This document shows, one piece after another, positions 1-12,010 of a stretch of 64,000 nucleotides of DNA. Source of the DNA: Heterodera schachtii. Lineage: Eukaryota; Nematoda; Chromadorea; Rhabditida; Heteroderidae. Positions within the stretch are counted from its first letter, which is position 1; each line of letters opens with the position of its first letter. The notes below the pieces were generated by a model. It ran no database searches. It saw only the letters and a list, made by a program, of their open reading frames with translations, and was not told where the DNA came from. Both the position numbers and the translations under genes were made by a program. The stretch lies in the NCBI GenBank assembly GCA_023374025.1, contig SIJG01000229.1, positions 22,562-86,561 of the forward strand. Reading direction: 5' to 3'.

Positions 1-244
1 ATTAAAAATAATTTTTTTAAATACCGTATTTAGAATCGGAAATCCGAGGCTCAAAAATTTTCCGGAACTCGGAAATCGGTATTCCGAACACAAAAACGTC
101 GAAAGGCGGAAATTGGAAATTTTTCAAAAATTTAAAATATTATAAAAATTTTTTGAAAAAATAGTAAAAAAAAAATTTTCGTACTTTTTATCATAAATTT
201 CGGAATTCAGACCCCAAAAATGTAGGAATTCCGTACCATCACTG
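1..244 (+). mobile_element. Right part of a CGGAATTCCG-type hAT-like MITE
   Basis: The segment is rich in CGGAAATCC/GGAATTCCG motifs and ends at 244 with GGAATTCCGTACCATCACTG, whose complement starts CAGTGATGG, the form of a hAT terminus. A related left end (CAGGGATGGCATTCC) lies at 29212, inside the paralogous copy of this region. The left end of this copy is missing or outside the window, so no target duplication can be shown. Non-coding. Family assignment is an inference from the terminus. Confidence 0.35.
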
Positions 245-3200
245 ATAGGTGCGTTAAATTTTTGCAGAAAAAATCATTACATAAGGAAGCCAGCAAAATT
301 TCAAAATTTTATTCATTTAAAAGTTTTGAAAAATTTCCGTCGCCAATATTAAAAATTCACTTTCAAATTTAAAAAAAAAATATTAAAATACTAAAAATGC
401 ATGGAATAACCAAATAACAAAATTATACCCATCATTATATGCATGAAATAATACAAGCAAATAATAAATATGAAAGACGCAAAATTTTTAAAATGTTTAA
501 CTTTAAATGTAAAGAAAATACCAAAAAGCATTAAAAAATTGAACCTTTAAAGCAAGAAATATTGTTTTAGAATAAAAGTTTGAAAATTGGTTTAAGTTCG
601 TAGCGTGTGATAGCTTTGTTTGCCAACAACATGGAAAAGAATAAAATTATTTCAATAATTCTAAAAAATATTTTAATAAATGGAACACATCTATTAAAAT
701 GCAACTTTAATGTTATAGAAAAAATATATATGAATTAAATTAATAAAAAAAAACCAAGTAAAAAGATTTTTCTATTTTAATTTTAATTTTTTAGTAAATC
801 GCAATTTGACTCCTTATTAATTTCACCCATAAAAACACAAAAATATAAAAAATTGAGCAAGAATCAAGTATAACTTACTAAAACATTTTGGTTATAATTG
901 TTATGATTCCAAAAATGAAAATATTTTCTAACAAAATGGATAACTACAAATTTTCAATTAAATATTCTTGCAAATTATGACCAAAAAAGTCCAAATAAAT
1001 ATTTAATCTTTTTTTTTATCTTGATGAATTTTTAATTTTTACAGGCAAATAAAAATTTTCTATTTTCGGATTAATCAGTTTCAAGTAAAAGCAAATCATA
1101 TTGAAAACAAATAAATAAGAAACATTGTATATTATTTTATAAAAATATTAATGTGAAAATTAGATGTTAATTCTTTAAAATAAAATAAATGGGTAAAATA
1201 GTTTAACATTTCATATTGCGTAAAGAAGGTAAAATAATAAATTGGATACAAATAAATTTTGAAAATGCTTTTCAGAATTATTACAAAAGATTAAACAAAT
1301 ATTCAATAAGATTAAATTAATTAGGACCATGATTAAACAAAATTTAGCAAGGTGAGCTTCACTTTACACCTACAAGAAAAGTATTAAATTTTTTAATATA
1401 ATATTATAGTAATAAAATAGAAGATTAATTAACAATAAATTTAAAAAAATGGAATTTAATCTTATTTTTACAGTTTGAATTTTAAATAATATCGATTAAT
1501 CGGTAAAATACAAATAATTTAAAATGTTAAGGAAAATAATTTAAAAATGTCAAAAATAAGTGAAATTCAAAACAATGAAAAAAATTAATGTTAAAAATGA
1601 CACAAAATTAAAAAAATTTGATCGCATTTACCTAATTATATGAAAATACGGAATAATAATAAACAAATATTTAATAACAACATTTTGTGGAAGGACAAAA
1701 AAAGATAGGTTTAATTAGCTAAGTAAACACACAGTATGCTTCATGGGAAAGAATTTTATGAAAAAATTATTATAGTTAGAAAATTAAAAGATTTAAGAGA
1801 ATTAAAATTACAGGAATTAGTCAAATAAATTCAAAAATAAAAAATGGGGAAATGATAAATTTAAAAGTTATAATTAATTTTAAAAATAAGATAAACAAAA
1901 GCCTCAAAAATTTGCTGATGATCTTAAGGGGCCTACCATGTTCTTTAAATACTTTCTTTCTACACTCCAAAATTTTATTATTTCATTTAATCGATATTTA
2001 AATTAAACGGCCTTAATATCGCTTCAAATAAATATTTACATTTAGCACACAAAATCCAAAAATATTTTTTATTGATGAATTTACAATTCCTAAAACTGAA
2101 AACGAACTAGTCAGAGAGAAGTTGACATTTATTTTACTAATGATTTGAAATGGGCACAACATATTGACATTATCTCGGAAAAAGCATTACGGTCTGCATT
2201 TCTATACTAAAATCAATCAAAACTCGTGATAAGAAAATACTAATAAATTTTATAAAAATGTTAAATTTGTCTAATGTTAGTACCGGGTGAGTGAAAGCTT
2301 CGGTTGCCACAAACCTTGACAAGAATAAAAAAATATTTCTATATCTTGGAAATATTTTAATAACTTGAATACAACGATTGAAAATCCATGTATTTTAATT
2401 TATTTATTATTTTTCAATTCAATGTCTTAGAAAATAAAAAACTTATAATAAAAAAAATAAGAAAAACAGAAAATTTTATTTATTCAGAAAGAAGATAATA
2501 ATAAAAAAAACTTAAATCGTCCTGGCTTACTTATGATTAATAATAAAATCACAATTTATTCAATAAATTTAAAATTATAATATAACAACAATTCCTAATA
2601 CAAACTGAAATTATTCAAAAAACAGGAAATTTATTTTGGATTGATAATTAAGTAAAATCATTTCAATTATTTAAAAAACAGTTAAAACTAACAACAAATT
2701 TAGTTTACAGTTAAATAGCTAATAAAATACACAAAATAAATGGCACTAACACATAAACCTAAATAAATTAATTAAAAGAAAGAAACAAAGTGATCCTTTT
2801 AAGAAAACAAATTAATTAATTGCATTTTTTAAAGCTATCAAGCGACTCTGTTGATTATTATCTTCAGGGATATTCGATTAAAAAGGAATTTAGAATGAAT
2901 ACCAAAAAGCAGACATAATAAAAACAAGATCAAATGCCTTTAAAAAATTACATAAATATAAAAAACGATAAAAAATGAAGATTTTTTTTGCTATGGCAAT
3001 TGGCATAAACATCTTGCAATAATATTTATTTTCAATTGGAAAGCTGTACTGACGAGCCCACTCTTCATATTTGCGAGATTTTTTGCATTGTTATTTAATC
3101 ATTAATTTAAATATCGTTACGCTGGTAATTCTTGTGATCAATAATAAATAATAATAACTTAAATGAAAATTCATTACAGGCATTTAGTCAAAGATAATCA

Positions 3201-3470
3201 ATCCAAAAAGTGGAAAATGGCAAAATTAGAAAATAACAATTAATTTTTTTTTAAATACCGGTAAAACGAAAGCTAAAATAAATAATTATTTAAAGTAAAA
3301 CTGAGAAAATTAAATAGAAGAATTATAAAAAATAAATAAATTGATGTTAATAATTTCATGGACTAGGCTCTTTGTGATTTTCAAAGTTAATAGCATTAAA
3401 AAGAATACCAAAGTAACTAAAATTATATTAAAATGATTTTAGACTAAATTTATCTGCGTCACCAACTTAC
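245..3470. other. A-rich stretch of decayed duplicated segments; weak exon-like islands only
   Basis: No supportable gene. About 470-690 is a paralogue of 29420-29670 and shares the minus-strand reading that begins near 632 (compare 29371-29601); a third diverged copy lies near 2270-2330. Weak minus-strand islands are seen at 1333-1369 (acceptor TTTTCTTGTAG, 11 codons to a stop) and about 2995-3105 (open for some 35 codons). About 2975-3150 is partly repeated at 5030-5110. The rest is A-rich low-complexity sequence. Confidence 0.4.
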
Positions 3471-3495
3471 AATTGGCAATGCATGAGCTAAGTCA
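3471..3495 (-). CDS. 25-nt micro-exon with textbook splice sites
   Basis: On the minus strand a 25-nt segment lies between TTTTTCTTGCAG and GTAAGTTGG, both close to nematode splice consensus. Read as one base plus eight codons it gives DLAHALPI. The same 25-nt segment with its flanks recurs at 5240-5264, 31191-31215 and 36578-36602. In those three the acceptor AG has become AA, so only this copy keeps both sites. The parent protein is not recognised. That it is an exon is inferred from splice motifs and from equal length in four copies; RNA evidence is lacking. Confidence 0.4.
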
Positions 3496-3929
3496 CTGCA
3501 AGAAAAAGAATGATCAATTTTTCATATTGTCGAAATTTTTTTATTAAAATTATTATTTTTAATTAAAAATTCTGCAAACTTTCAAAATATAAGAACATTA
3601 AAAATAAAAACAAAACAAAAATATTTATAAAAATCTCTTAAAGTAAAATTTAAATATTATATTGAAAAATTTTGTGATGCAAAAATAACATTGTTAAATA
3701 TTAAATATTAATTTTTAAAATTGTCTAAAACAAAAAATTTAAATACACAAGAAAATAGGATGTAGTAAAGAGTTTTAGTACTATAAAATATTTTTTCTTT
3801 ATAAATTATATCCAAAAACTTATCAAAAATATCTAATTTATTTTAAAAAACTGCCAAAACTATAAAACATTGCCTAATTAATATAAACTAATTATAAAAT
3901 AAAGATCTTCAAAAAAAAGAAGACAAAAC

Positions 3930-3961
3930 CGCAGGACTTCACGAGTTTATCACGTTTACAT
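3930..3961 (-). CDS. Exon-like island, minus strand
   Basis: An acceptor ATTTTTCTTCTAG precedes a short GC-richer stretch that reads CKRDKLVKSCG in the open frame, with a possible weak donor (GTTTTG) after it. A diverged relative on the same strand near 28790-28830 keeps TGTAAACGTGAT-like sequence and the KRD residues, but its acceptor AG is lost. Function unknown; it could be a decayed exon copy carried with the duplicated A-rich segments. Confidence 0.25.
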
Positions 3962-4303
3962 CTAGAAGAAAAATATTATTTTCTTTAATTATTTAACCGT
4001 TAAAAAATAAAACTCGAGATCTTAAATAATAACATACATTAAAATATTTAAATTTTATAAAATAAGATAAAATGCCATTTTAATGTATTTGGGCATACGA
4101 ACAAAGCAAAATGCACACAAATATAATAATGAATAAATAACCAAAAATATAAATATGAAATCAGTTATATACACACAAAATACGGATGTAGTAAAATTTT
4201 TTTGTAAAAATTATATAAATATTTTATTTCTAAAAATTCCATCCAAAAACTCATCAAAAATAGCTAATTTATGTTAAAAATATCCAAGATATATCACTTG
4301 TGG

Positions 4304-4313
4304 AGTTCCCTCT
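4304..4313 (+). repeat. 10-bp target-site duplication, left
   Basis: AGTTCCCTCT abuts the left terminus of the MITE and is repeated exactly at 4974-4983. A 9-11 bp duplication is the size known for Mutator-like elements. Confidence 0.75.
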
Positions 4314-4973
4314 AGAGAAAGGCAAAACAACTTTTTCTTAAGAAAAAAATTGTTTCTTTGGAGATCAACATTTAAGTTGTTATTTAATTATTAACAATGT
4401 TCATTTTGCCAACAACGTATAAAACAACTTATTTTTAAAATTTCCGTCAATTTTTGAAAATTTATTTTAGCGGGAAATATCACTTGGGAGAGAGATAAGG
4501 CAAAATGAGAGAGTGCTGAACTTTCAGTACTGGTCAGACAAAACAATTTTGATGAAGGAGGGTAGAGAAAATAATTTTAAGAGAGAGTGCAATGGGAAGA
4601 AAGGTTAGTTCCCTTCTTCGCTGATTCCTTCGGTCATAGACGCAGAATTATCATTATGTTTCTATTGTCTCTATGTCTTTGAATCTCTTCCGATAACCCT
4701 CTCTATTAAAATATTTTTTCTCTGTTTTTCTCTGTCTTTCTTCATCAAAAATGTTTTGTATGACTGGGCTGAAAGTTCAGCACTCTCTCATTTTGCCTTA
4801 TCTCTCTCCCAAATGATATTTCCCGCTAAAATAAATTTTCAAAAATTGACGGAAATTTTAAAAATAAGTTGTTTTCTACGTTGTTGGCAAAATGAACATT
4901 GTTAATAATTAAATAACAACGTGAAGATTGTTCGCCCGAATAAACTAATAAATAAGTTGTTTTGCCTTTCTCT
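4314..4973 (+). mobile_element. MULE-type MITE with long inverted arms
   Basis: The element starts AGAGAAAGGCAAAACAACTT and ends with the exact reverse complement. Inside this, arms of about 180 bp (roughly 4376-4555 and 4741-4920) are near-perfect inverted copies, with motifs such as GCCAACAACGT and AGAGAGTGCTGAACTTTCAG. An exact 10-bp duplication flanks it. It has no open frame worth calling and must have moved with an enzyme made elsewhere. The TSD length suggests Mutator-like (MULE) mobility; this is inference, since no transposase is present in the element. Confidence 0.75.
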
Positions 4974-4983
4974 AGTTCCCTCT
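4974..4983 (+). repeat. 10-bp target-site duplication, right
   Basis: Exact copy of 4304-4313 (AGTTCCCTCT) abutting the right terminus. Confidence 0.75.
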
Positions 4984-5239
4984 AATTTGAGATCAATGAT
5001 AATAAAAAAAAACTAATAAAATAAGGAATATTTTGTTATGGTAATTGGCCTAAACACATTGCACTAATATGTTACGGTGGTAATTCTTTTGATCAATAAT
5101 AAATAATTAAAATTTAAAAGAATACAAATAAACTGAAAACCCAAATCAAATGCTAATAAGATTAAGAAATTAATTTAAAAATTTAAAAGATTTTTTTTAT
5201 TGTTCCTTGTTTGTCACAAAAAATTTTTCTCCAACTTAC

Positions 5240-5264
5240 AATTTGCAATGCACGAATTAAGTCA
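5240..5264 (-). pseudogene. Decayed copy of the 25-nt micro-exon
   Basis: Same length and position in the repeat as 3471-3495, reading DLIRALQI, with a good donor (GTAAGTTGG). The acceptor is CAA instead of CAG, so splicing there is not expected. It lies in the about 5210-5500 copy of a segment also found at 31145-31445 and 36540-36840. Confidence 0.4.
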
Positions 5265-5635
5265 TTGCAAGAAAAAAGAATGATTAATTTTTTTACGAAA
5301 ATCTTTAAAATATTAAAGATTGAAAATAAAAGCGAATCATAAAGAAATGAAACAAGTAATAAAATGAATAACAAAAGATAAAAGGGATAAAAAGGAATTT
5401 AATAAACTTTAAATAATTATATTGTTTATAGATAGATAAAAAAAATTATAATTTAAAGCTTGAACAATATTTTTATTCAGTAAATTAATTTAAAATTTCA
5501 AAATAACATTTTAATAAAACTCATAAATTGAAAAAATTTTAAAAATAAGCCTAAGAATATCATGAATATAAAAGGCCGAAGATTTGAAGCATGTATTTGT
5601 CTTTTCACTAAAGAGTCATTTCTGGAAAGAATTGA

Positions 5636-6575
5636 AAACGGAATAGGTTTAAAAAGTTGGACCTGGAATAGACCCGGAATAGGTTTAAAAGGTTGGACCC
5701 GGAATAGGTTTAAAAAGTTGGACCTGGAATTGGTTCAAAAAATTGGATCCAGAATAGGTTTAAAAATTAGACCCGGAATAGGTTTAAAAAATTGGACCCG
5801 GAATAGGTTTAAAAGGTTGGACCCGGAATAAGTTTAAAAAGTTGGACCTGGAATAGGTTCAAAAAATTGGACCCGGAATAGGTTTAAAAGGTTGGACCCG
5901 GAATAGGTTTAAAAAGTTGGACCTGGAATAGGTTCAAAAAATTGAATCCAGAATAGGTTTAAAAAGTTAGACCCGGAATAGGTTTAAAAAGTTGGACCTG
6001 GAATAGGTTCAAAAAATTGGACCCGGAATAGGTTTAAAAGGTTGGACCCTGAATAGGTTTAAAAAGTTGGACCTGGAATAGGTTCAAAAAATTGGATCCA
6101 GAATAGGTTTAAAAGTTAGACCCGGAATAGGTTTAAAAAATTGGACCCGGAATAGGTTTAAAAGGTTGGACGCGGAATAAGTTTAAAAAGTTCGACCTGG
6201 AATAGGTTCAAAAAATTGGACCCGGCATAGGTTTAAAAGGTTGGACGCGGAATAAGTTTAAAAAGTTCGACCTGGAATAGGTTCAAAAAATTGGACCCGG
6301 CATAGGTTTAAAAAGTTGGACCTGGAATAAGTTTAAAAATTTAGACCCGAATAGGTTTAAAAAGTTGAAACTGGGATAGGTTTAAAAACTTGGATCCGGA
6401 ATAGGTTTAAAAGGTTGTACTCGAAAAAGCTTAAAATGGAACCGAAATAGGTTTAAAGTTTGCACTCGGAAAAGGTTTAAAAAATTGGACCCGGAATAGG
6501 TTTAAAAAGTTTGACCCAGAATAGGTTTAAAAAGTTTGACCCGGAATAGGTTTAAAACTTGGACCCGGAATAGGT
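5636..6575 (+). repeat. 25-bp minisatellite, about 37 copies
   Basis: Tandem copies of a 25-bp unit of the form GAATAGGTTTAAAAAGTTGG plus ACCCG, with point variants (TAGACCC, TTGGACCTGG, TTGGATCCAGAATAG). Since 25 is not a multiple of three, the open frame over the left end is a by-product of the repeat and not a gene. The same unit in the same orientation forms a second array at 31724-32372, inside the paralogous copy of this region. Confidence 0.9.
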
Positions 6576-6917
6576 AAAATTAAACCAAATTATTTAATTC
6601 ATAATTAGCAATGAAATAAAATAGATAAAAAATAAAACCAAAAAAAAAAATAATTTTTCCACTAAATAATTTCAACAGAATGAATTGCTCCCTGAATAAT
6701 TGAACGACCTTAATCTAATACAATTAAATATAAAAGAAAAAAGTCCAAAAAAAAATAACATTTAGATAAAAATGAAGTAAGAATAAGAAAATAATCAAAT
6801 AGTTATTGACTATGGTCATTCAAGCCTTTACAAAAGTTTTTCTATTATATGGAGATAAAAACTTTTTATTTTTATTTCTATAAAATTAAAATATAAAATA
6901 TTTTATCGAAATATTAC
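6576..6917. other. A-rich stretch, nothing recognised
   Basis: Low-complexity A-rich DNA after the minisatellite. No repeat unit, splice-like island or open frame supportable by eye. Confidence 0.4.
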
Positions 6918-6970
6918 AAAACTGAAAATGACGAATGAATGAGCAACAGCTAGAACAGCATCCGTAAGCT
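6918..6970 (-). CDS. Exon-like island, minus strand
   Basis: Minus-strand acceptor CCCGTTTGTTGTAG, then 53 nt open as LTDAVLAVAHSFVIFS, then a donor GTAATA. The island is clearly richer in G+C than its surroundings. The peptide is hydrophobic enough to be part of a signal or membrane segment. No family recognised. Chance open frames of 17 codons are possible, so confidence is low. Confidence 0.25.
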
Positions 6971-8488
6971 CTACAACAAACGGGATTTCAATAAAAAAAA
7001 AGCTATGATTTTTGTAAACAAAGAAAAACATATTTAAAAATAAATCATTTTTAGTAAAATTTTTGGAAATAAACCAAATAACATTAAAAATTAATCATTC
7101 TAATATTTAGCTTTTAAAAATACCAAAAATTAAAGAAAAAAATTAATATTATTATATTTTTCGAAAATATCAATTACATGATTTAAAAAATTTATAGTTT
7201 TAAAAATAATATAACTGGTTAAATAATAAAATGATACATAAACAATGATACATAATGCATACCTATATTAAATAATCGGAGATATAAAATAAATTAAAAA
7301 TTAATATAAAATAAAATATAATTATAAATCATTAGAAAAACAAAAGCTCACCAAAAATAGCAATTTCAAATTAATAAAGTGCACAAACTACAAAAAATCA
7401 TCGCAAACATAAGTGAGATCACGCATTCAATACAAGAAAATTATAAAAATTGACTGACATAAATTTTCATAATTAAGTTAAATGCTAAAAAATTTTCTCC
7501 ACTTGAGTCTTCGTTCAAGCCATATAATAATTTTGTTATATAAAAAAGAATTTATATATGTTATATTAAATATCAGATAAGAATAGATAATCAAACATAA
7601 AAATAAATTTTAAGATTTTTAGTTTCACTATTAAAAAATAGCTTAAAATGTTATGCTGCAACTAAAAGTGTAAATCAAAAAGTTGCCCCGGCAACGATAT
7701 AAGCTAAGGAATTCATATGTATTGTAATATAATAAAAATAATTTAAAATTTAATTTATTATTTCTGATCATACAAGCCAAATGCAAAATTGAATTATGAC
7801 AACAAATTACTGATTGAAAATAATTATTAAGTTTAAATAATAATAAATTAGAAACATCAAGCGTAAAATTAAATTAGCGTTTAGAAGAATAATTAATTAA
7901 ATCAATATGTCTAGTAGAAATTCATTATATTAAATTAATAAACACAACCACAAAAAGAATCAACAATTAATGAAGTTTCAATAATTAAAACACTATAAGA
8001 AAAGAGATAATGATGCGTATTATTAACAAAATCAAAATAATAATTGCTCAAACCTTGTAAAAAAAACTTATGACTGAGCACGGAAACAATTAGTTAAAAT
8101 TTCCTTCACTATCAAAAAGTATAGCAAATGAAAAATTTGTTTTTTAAAATGATGAAAAATTACTTTCTTATCGGAAGCACAAATTTAATCTAATTTACTA
8201 AACAAATAATTTACAACATTTAATGTATAAAAAATTAAGGGAAATTTGTAAATGTTTTTGCTAGTTTATTTGTTTTACTGTAATGTTTGAAATTGAAATA
8301 AGGCAAGTTTTTGTAAGTTATTATTTTTGATTGTTTCGGGTTAAATATTTATATTTATGTAGTATTTAATTAATTATAAATATTATCACTATATGATGAT
8401 TTATTATTTTATTATTAATTTTTTTATTATCAAATTTAAATGTTCATTATTTTGTTATTGGGAATCGTAATAAGTTTATTTCTTCTAG
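6971..8488. other. A-rich stretch with one weak island; skew switch near 8240
   Basis: Mostly A-rich low-complexity DNA. A minus-strand island at 7662-7703 has an acceptor-like AATTCCTTAG and 13 codons (LISLPGQLFDLHF) to a stop. Around 8240 the + strand changes from A-rich to T-rich. Nothing else supportable. Confidence 0.35.
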
Positions 8489-9549
8489 TCTTCTAACTTT
8501 CATTAAACATAATTCCGTCCCAAATATTTTGGGTTTTGTTGTTGAATTTTTTTTGTTAAATAAAATGTTTATTTATCTTATTCAATTATGATTTATAAAT
8601 TTTACTTCATTTTGTTTCTTTAAAAATATGTTCATTATTTTTTATCTTTATAGCTTCGTTTTTCTTTTGATAATTTACTTTAATTTTCAGAACTTTAAAA
8701 ATATATTAAAACAAAACAAAAAGTTTTCTTGCACCATTCTTTAACTTTTCATTTTTATTCACAACTTTTATTTAAAAAAATATATTCACTTCGTTGATTT
8801 TATTGATAACTTTTACTTATTTTACTCGTAAAAACTAGTTAAATACTATCTTTTCCGTTCAAAGTACGCTCCAAGTTTCTCTTTGATTGTTTTCTGTTAT
8901 TTTGTCTATTTTGGTATTGCCATTTTTCAGATTTTTTTTGTTTGCTTTTACATTTTTCTAGTGATTAGAAACTTCTTTAGCCTTTATAAACTTGCAAAAT
9001 TATTTAATATATAGTAATTGATTGAGTTTAAATTTGAGTTAAGCATGACTTGGTTAGAAAAATACCTTTTTTAATTCTTGAATTATTAACTTTTTGAAAG
9101 GAATGCATGGCACTTTTGTTTTAACAAATTCTCATTTTAAGGAGTGCCATTTTACTCCATTTTTGAAGTAGTGAATGACACTATTCTTTGTTGATAAATT
9201 TTAAAGTGCATAAGCAATTCATATATATTAATTTATTTCACCATTTTTCTTGTACTTTTTTTAATTCTTTGATTTGTTAAGCTTTGAGAATTAATGTAAA
9301 GATGGTAATTAAAAAATTTTTATCTCGAAAAATTTTAAAAAATTCTTATCATTCGAAATAATTATACAATATATTTTAATTTTTTTGTAACTTTTACCAA
9401 GTTTAATTCTTTGATCATTCGTTAGCAGAAGTGTTTTTATTTTCCAAATATAAATATATTTTTTGATTCTAATTAATGATATTTCGCAATCTTCTCTAAT
9501 TATTGATATCTAAAATTATGAATTATAAAAACAAATTGATTAGAGTTTA
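8489..9549. other. T-rich stretch with one weak plus-strand island
   Basis: After an acceptor TTTATTTCTTCTAG ending at 8488, the + strand is open for over 20 codons, beginning LLTFIKHNSVPNILG. No convincing donor follows and no family is recognised. The rest is T-rich low-complexity sequence. Confidence 0.25.
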
Positions 9550-9612
9550 ATACACTTGAGAACCAGTCGATTTCGGCAAAAGTGCTAATCGGACGACTCT
9601 TTAAATTACCAG
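9550..9612 (+). CDS. Exon-like island, plus strand
   Basis: An isolated GC-richer stretch is open on + and reads LENQSISAKVLIGRLFKLP before a strong donor (CCAG then GTATAAAT). The start is uncertain: an AG lies just upstream, and a second at 9565-9566 (AACCAG) would give a 46-nt exon. Codon choice (TCG, GTG, CTA, ATC, GGA, CGA, CTC) is unlike the AT-rich surroundings. Product not recognised. Confidence 0.35.
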
Positions 9613-10399
9613 GTATAAATAAAACTTCATGTATTTTTAAATACTTTTCGTGTTTTTTTCATTTAATTTTTTAATTAAATTTTATTGGAGATTTTTTGGG
9701 TTTTTTATTTAATGGCGCTGAGTTAAATTTATTCAAAAGAATAATTTCGGTAAAACAGTTTTTAATTTACTTTTTATTTTTATTCCGCTTATTTAAATTC
9801 ATACTTATAATTATTTATACATTTTTTTTTACGAATTATAGTTCTTATGTAGATTTTTAATAATTTTCAAAAAAGACTGATTTCATATATTTTTATAGTA
9901 AATGACTTAAGTTTTTGTTAATTATTTTTTTGTTTTTAATCTTTATTTGTTTAATTAAATTCTGGGAATGCATTGGGAATTCACATATTTTCCGTATTAC
10001 ACATTCAGGTTTTATCTATATCAAAATATACATTGTCAATTTTTTTCTACTAATAAGGGTTTCTCAGCTCAAAGCGAATAATTGCTTTAAGTTTTCCATC
10101 AGTGTCTATATTGTTTGAAATAATTTTAATTTTTTTAATAATGGCATGCTAAAACCAGAAACAGAAACGCGTAAGCCTTTTGCATTTCATAAGTATATAA
10201 AACATTAATTGTTTTGATTATTATTTTTTTTTGCTGTTTATATATAAATCGAGGAATTAAAAACTTTTCGTTCTTAATGTATTTTTTAAATTGAATATAT
10301 AATGATCATTAAGATTTCGTTAATCAAATTTTAATCAGAGATTATCTGATATACCTTTTTTATGTTTTACATGGGAAAAGGAAAATGTATTTATTATTT

Positions 10400-10600
10400 T
10401 ATAAATATAAAAATAAATCTTGTAAATAATTACTAATAAATGAAATATGTTAAATTTATTTACAATTAGCCCTTTTTTTAAATTTCAAGTAATTTTAAAA
10501 TCGTATAAATCTATCTTAGAAGAAACATAAGGCATACTCTGATTAGCATAATAGCAGATGAAATTTGGAAATCAAAATTTTTTTTATTTAAGGGAATTAG
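10400..10600 (+). repeat. Duplicated segment, copy 1 of 2
   Basis: About 200 bp, including TAAATGAAATATGTTAAATT and CATAATAGCAGATGAAA, recurs with indels at about 12160-12420. The two copies flank the paralogous segment and the hAT MITE. Non-coding. Confidence 0.5.
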
Positions 10601-10660
10601 GGGTTATTTTTATTAGCTTTTCAGTGGGGTCGACTACTGTTCATTTTTTTTAAACCACTT

Positions 10661-10841
10661 TCCAACAAATAGGTATTTGATATATTTTCGTTCGTGAAAG
10701 TAAATTAAGTTTAATGAATTTTGTATATTCATTATTATAAATTAAATTTCTAAATTATTTTATATAATTTTATTTTCATCATTTAATAGTGGAAAAAAAC
10801 GGTTATGTTTCCGCCGTTTGACGATGTGAGATGGTATCAAC
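10661..10841 (+). repeat. Segment paralogous to 24057-24420
   Basis: CCAACAAATAGGTATTTGAT and the following T-rich sequence, up to the CCGCCGTTTGACGATGTGAG island, match the second locus at 24057 onward. The matches stop at the MITE insertion and resume after it, which gives a filled/empty site pair. Confidence 0.7.
10834..10841 (+). repeat. 8-bp target-site duplication, left
   Basis: GTATCAAC, repeated at 12003-12010 and present once at the unoccupied site near 24413. Confidence 0.85.
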
Positions 10842-12002
10842 TAGAGATCGGACCGGTCGGTTTTTTTTTCGGTTTTTTTTCGGTATTTTTCGTTTTTCGG
10901 TTTCGGTTTTTGACCGAAAAAAACCGACCGAGAAAATTTTGAGTTTTTCGATTTTTTTTCGGTTTTTAACCGAAACCGACCGACCGAAATAATCAGAAAA
11001 CCGAAAAAACCGACCGACTTTTATCAAAATCAGTTGGCCATTGTCTTAACAAAATTCATTAAAAATTCTTAAAAATTTCCCCGGCGGCGCCTATCGGCAC
11101 CGCCCTCCCCCCAAAAAACCTATCATTTCTTAAAAAAATAAGCCCAAAATCTCAAAATTTGTTATTTTTAGACAAAATCAGTTAAAAATAGCATTAAAAT
11201 TATTTTAAAAAATTTGAACCCCTTTCTTCATTGCACATGCGCAGAAAAAATATGCAAAAGAATATAAACTATATCCATTTTTATAACATATTAGGTTATT
11301 AATTTTCAAAAAAGATAATATTGTCCATTTACTTTCTTTATTGAAAGCGGATTTTTTTCTTTGTACAAAGATACGATTATTGTTTAATGAGCATTTTACT
11401 TATTTAAATAGATGACATTTTCATAATTTTTTTTACATTTTTTATAAATATTTTTTGTGTTTTTGGTTTTTTTTTATTTTGAGTCAATCCTGAGTTGAAC
11501 GTAACTTAACCCGGTTGACTTACCCTCAGCTGCGGGTAACTTTTCAACCCGCACCTAATAAAAGTTCATAGAATTAAATTAGGTATTGAAAGAGTTATGA
11601 ATAGAAAATTCAATCATCTCTATTTGTAAGGTAATTTCATCATAGTGATACTAAAAGTTTGTATTAGTCACTATTTGTCACTATTTCGGACTTTTTTAAC
11701 TATTTTGGCACTTTTTCTCATTATTTAATAAAAAAATGTTTTTTGGCTTCCTTTTTTCAATTTTCCAAAATTAGTACACCATTCGATATAGCTTCAATAG
11801 CTTTACAATTTAGTTCAGAGGTGATCCTTAGCCTTTTCTGTTAATAAAAATGTTTTATTGCTTTTTTTGGAAAAAATATAAAAATTCAAAAAAAACCGAA
11901 ACCGAAACGATATACCGAAAATTTTTCTTCGGTTTTTTTCGGTTTCGGTTTTTTTCGGTTTTTAACCGAAACCGACCGACCGACCCTCTTGTCCGGTCTC
12001 TA
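10842..12002 (+). mobile_element. Non-autonomous hAT element (MITE), 1161 bp
   Basis: The termini are TAGAGATCGGACCGG and, inverted, TAGAGACCGGACAAG. They fit the hAT pattern YARNG, and the flanking duplication is the 8 bp typical of hAT. Subterminal regions are inverted arrays of CGGTTTTTTTCGGTTTC/ACCGAAACCGACC motifs. Inside lies the GC-rich module at 11081-11104. Open frames in it are low-complexity products of the CGG/CCG arrays. The matching empty site near 24413 confirms insertion after the segment had duplicated. Confidence 0.85.
11081..11104 (+). repeat. GC-rich dyad module CCGGCGGCGCCTATCGGCACCGCC-type
   Basis: A 24-bp near-palindromic GC-only patch in AT-rich DNA. Relatives lie at 18945, 24757, 39307, 39424, 39532 and 57382. 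The match extends into flanks of the kind ATAGGAGTTTTGGGG and AAAATTTGGAAAT, so the repeated unit is larger than the dyad. Function unknown. Confidence 0.7.
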
Positions 12003-12010
12003 GTATCAAC
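12003..12010 (+). repeat. 8-bp target-site duplication, right
   Basis: Exact copy of 10834-10841 (GTATCAAC). Confidence 0.85.

Noticed and set aside
5562..5831. 89-codon open frame over the minisatellite
   Set aside because: Produced by the 25-bp tandem repeat; unit length shifts frame and the peptide is only the repeat read in three frames.
5636..6575. Regular repeats considered as a CRISPR array
   Set aside because: No spacers between units; a plain minisatellite in eukaryotic DNA.
10803..11027. Minus-strand frame rich in RKKTEKP-like residues
   Set aside because: Mostly translation of the CGG/CCG-T subterminal array of the hAT MITE; only its last codons belong to the interrupted island.
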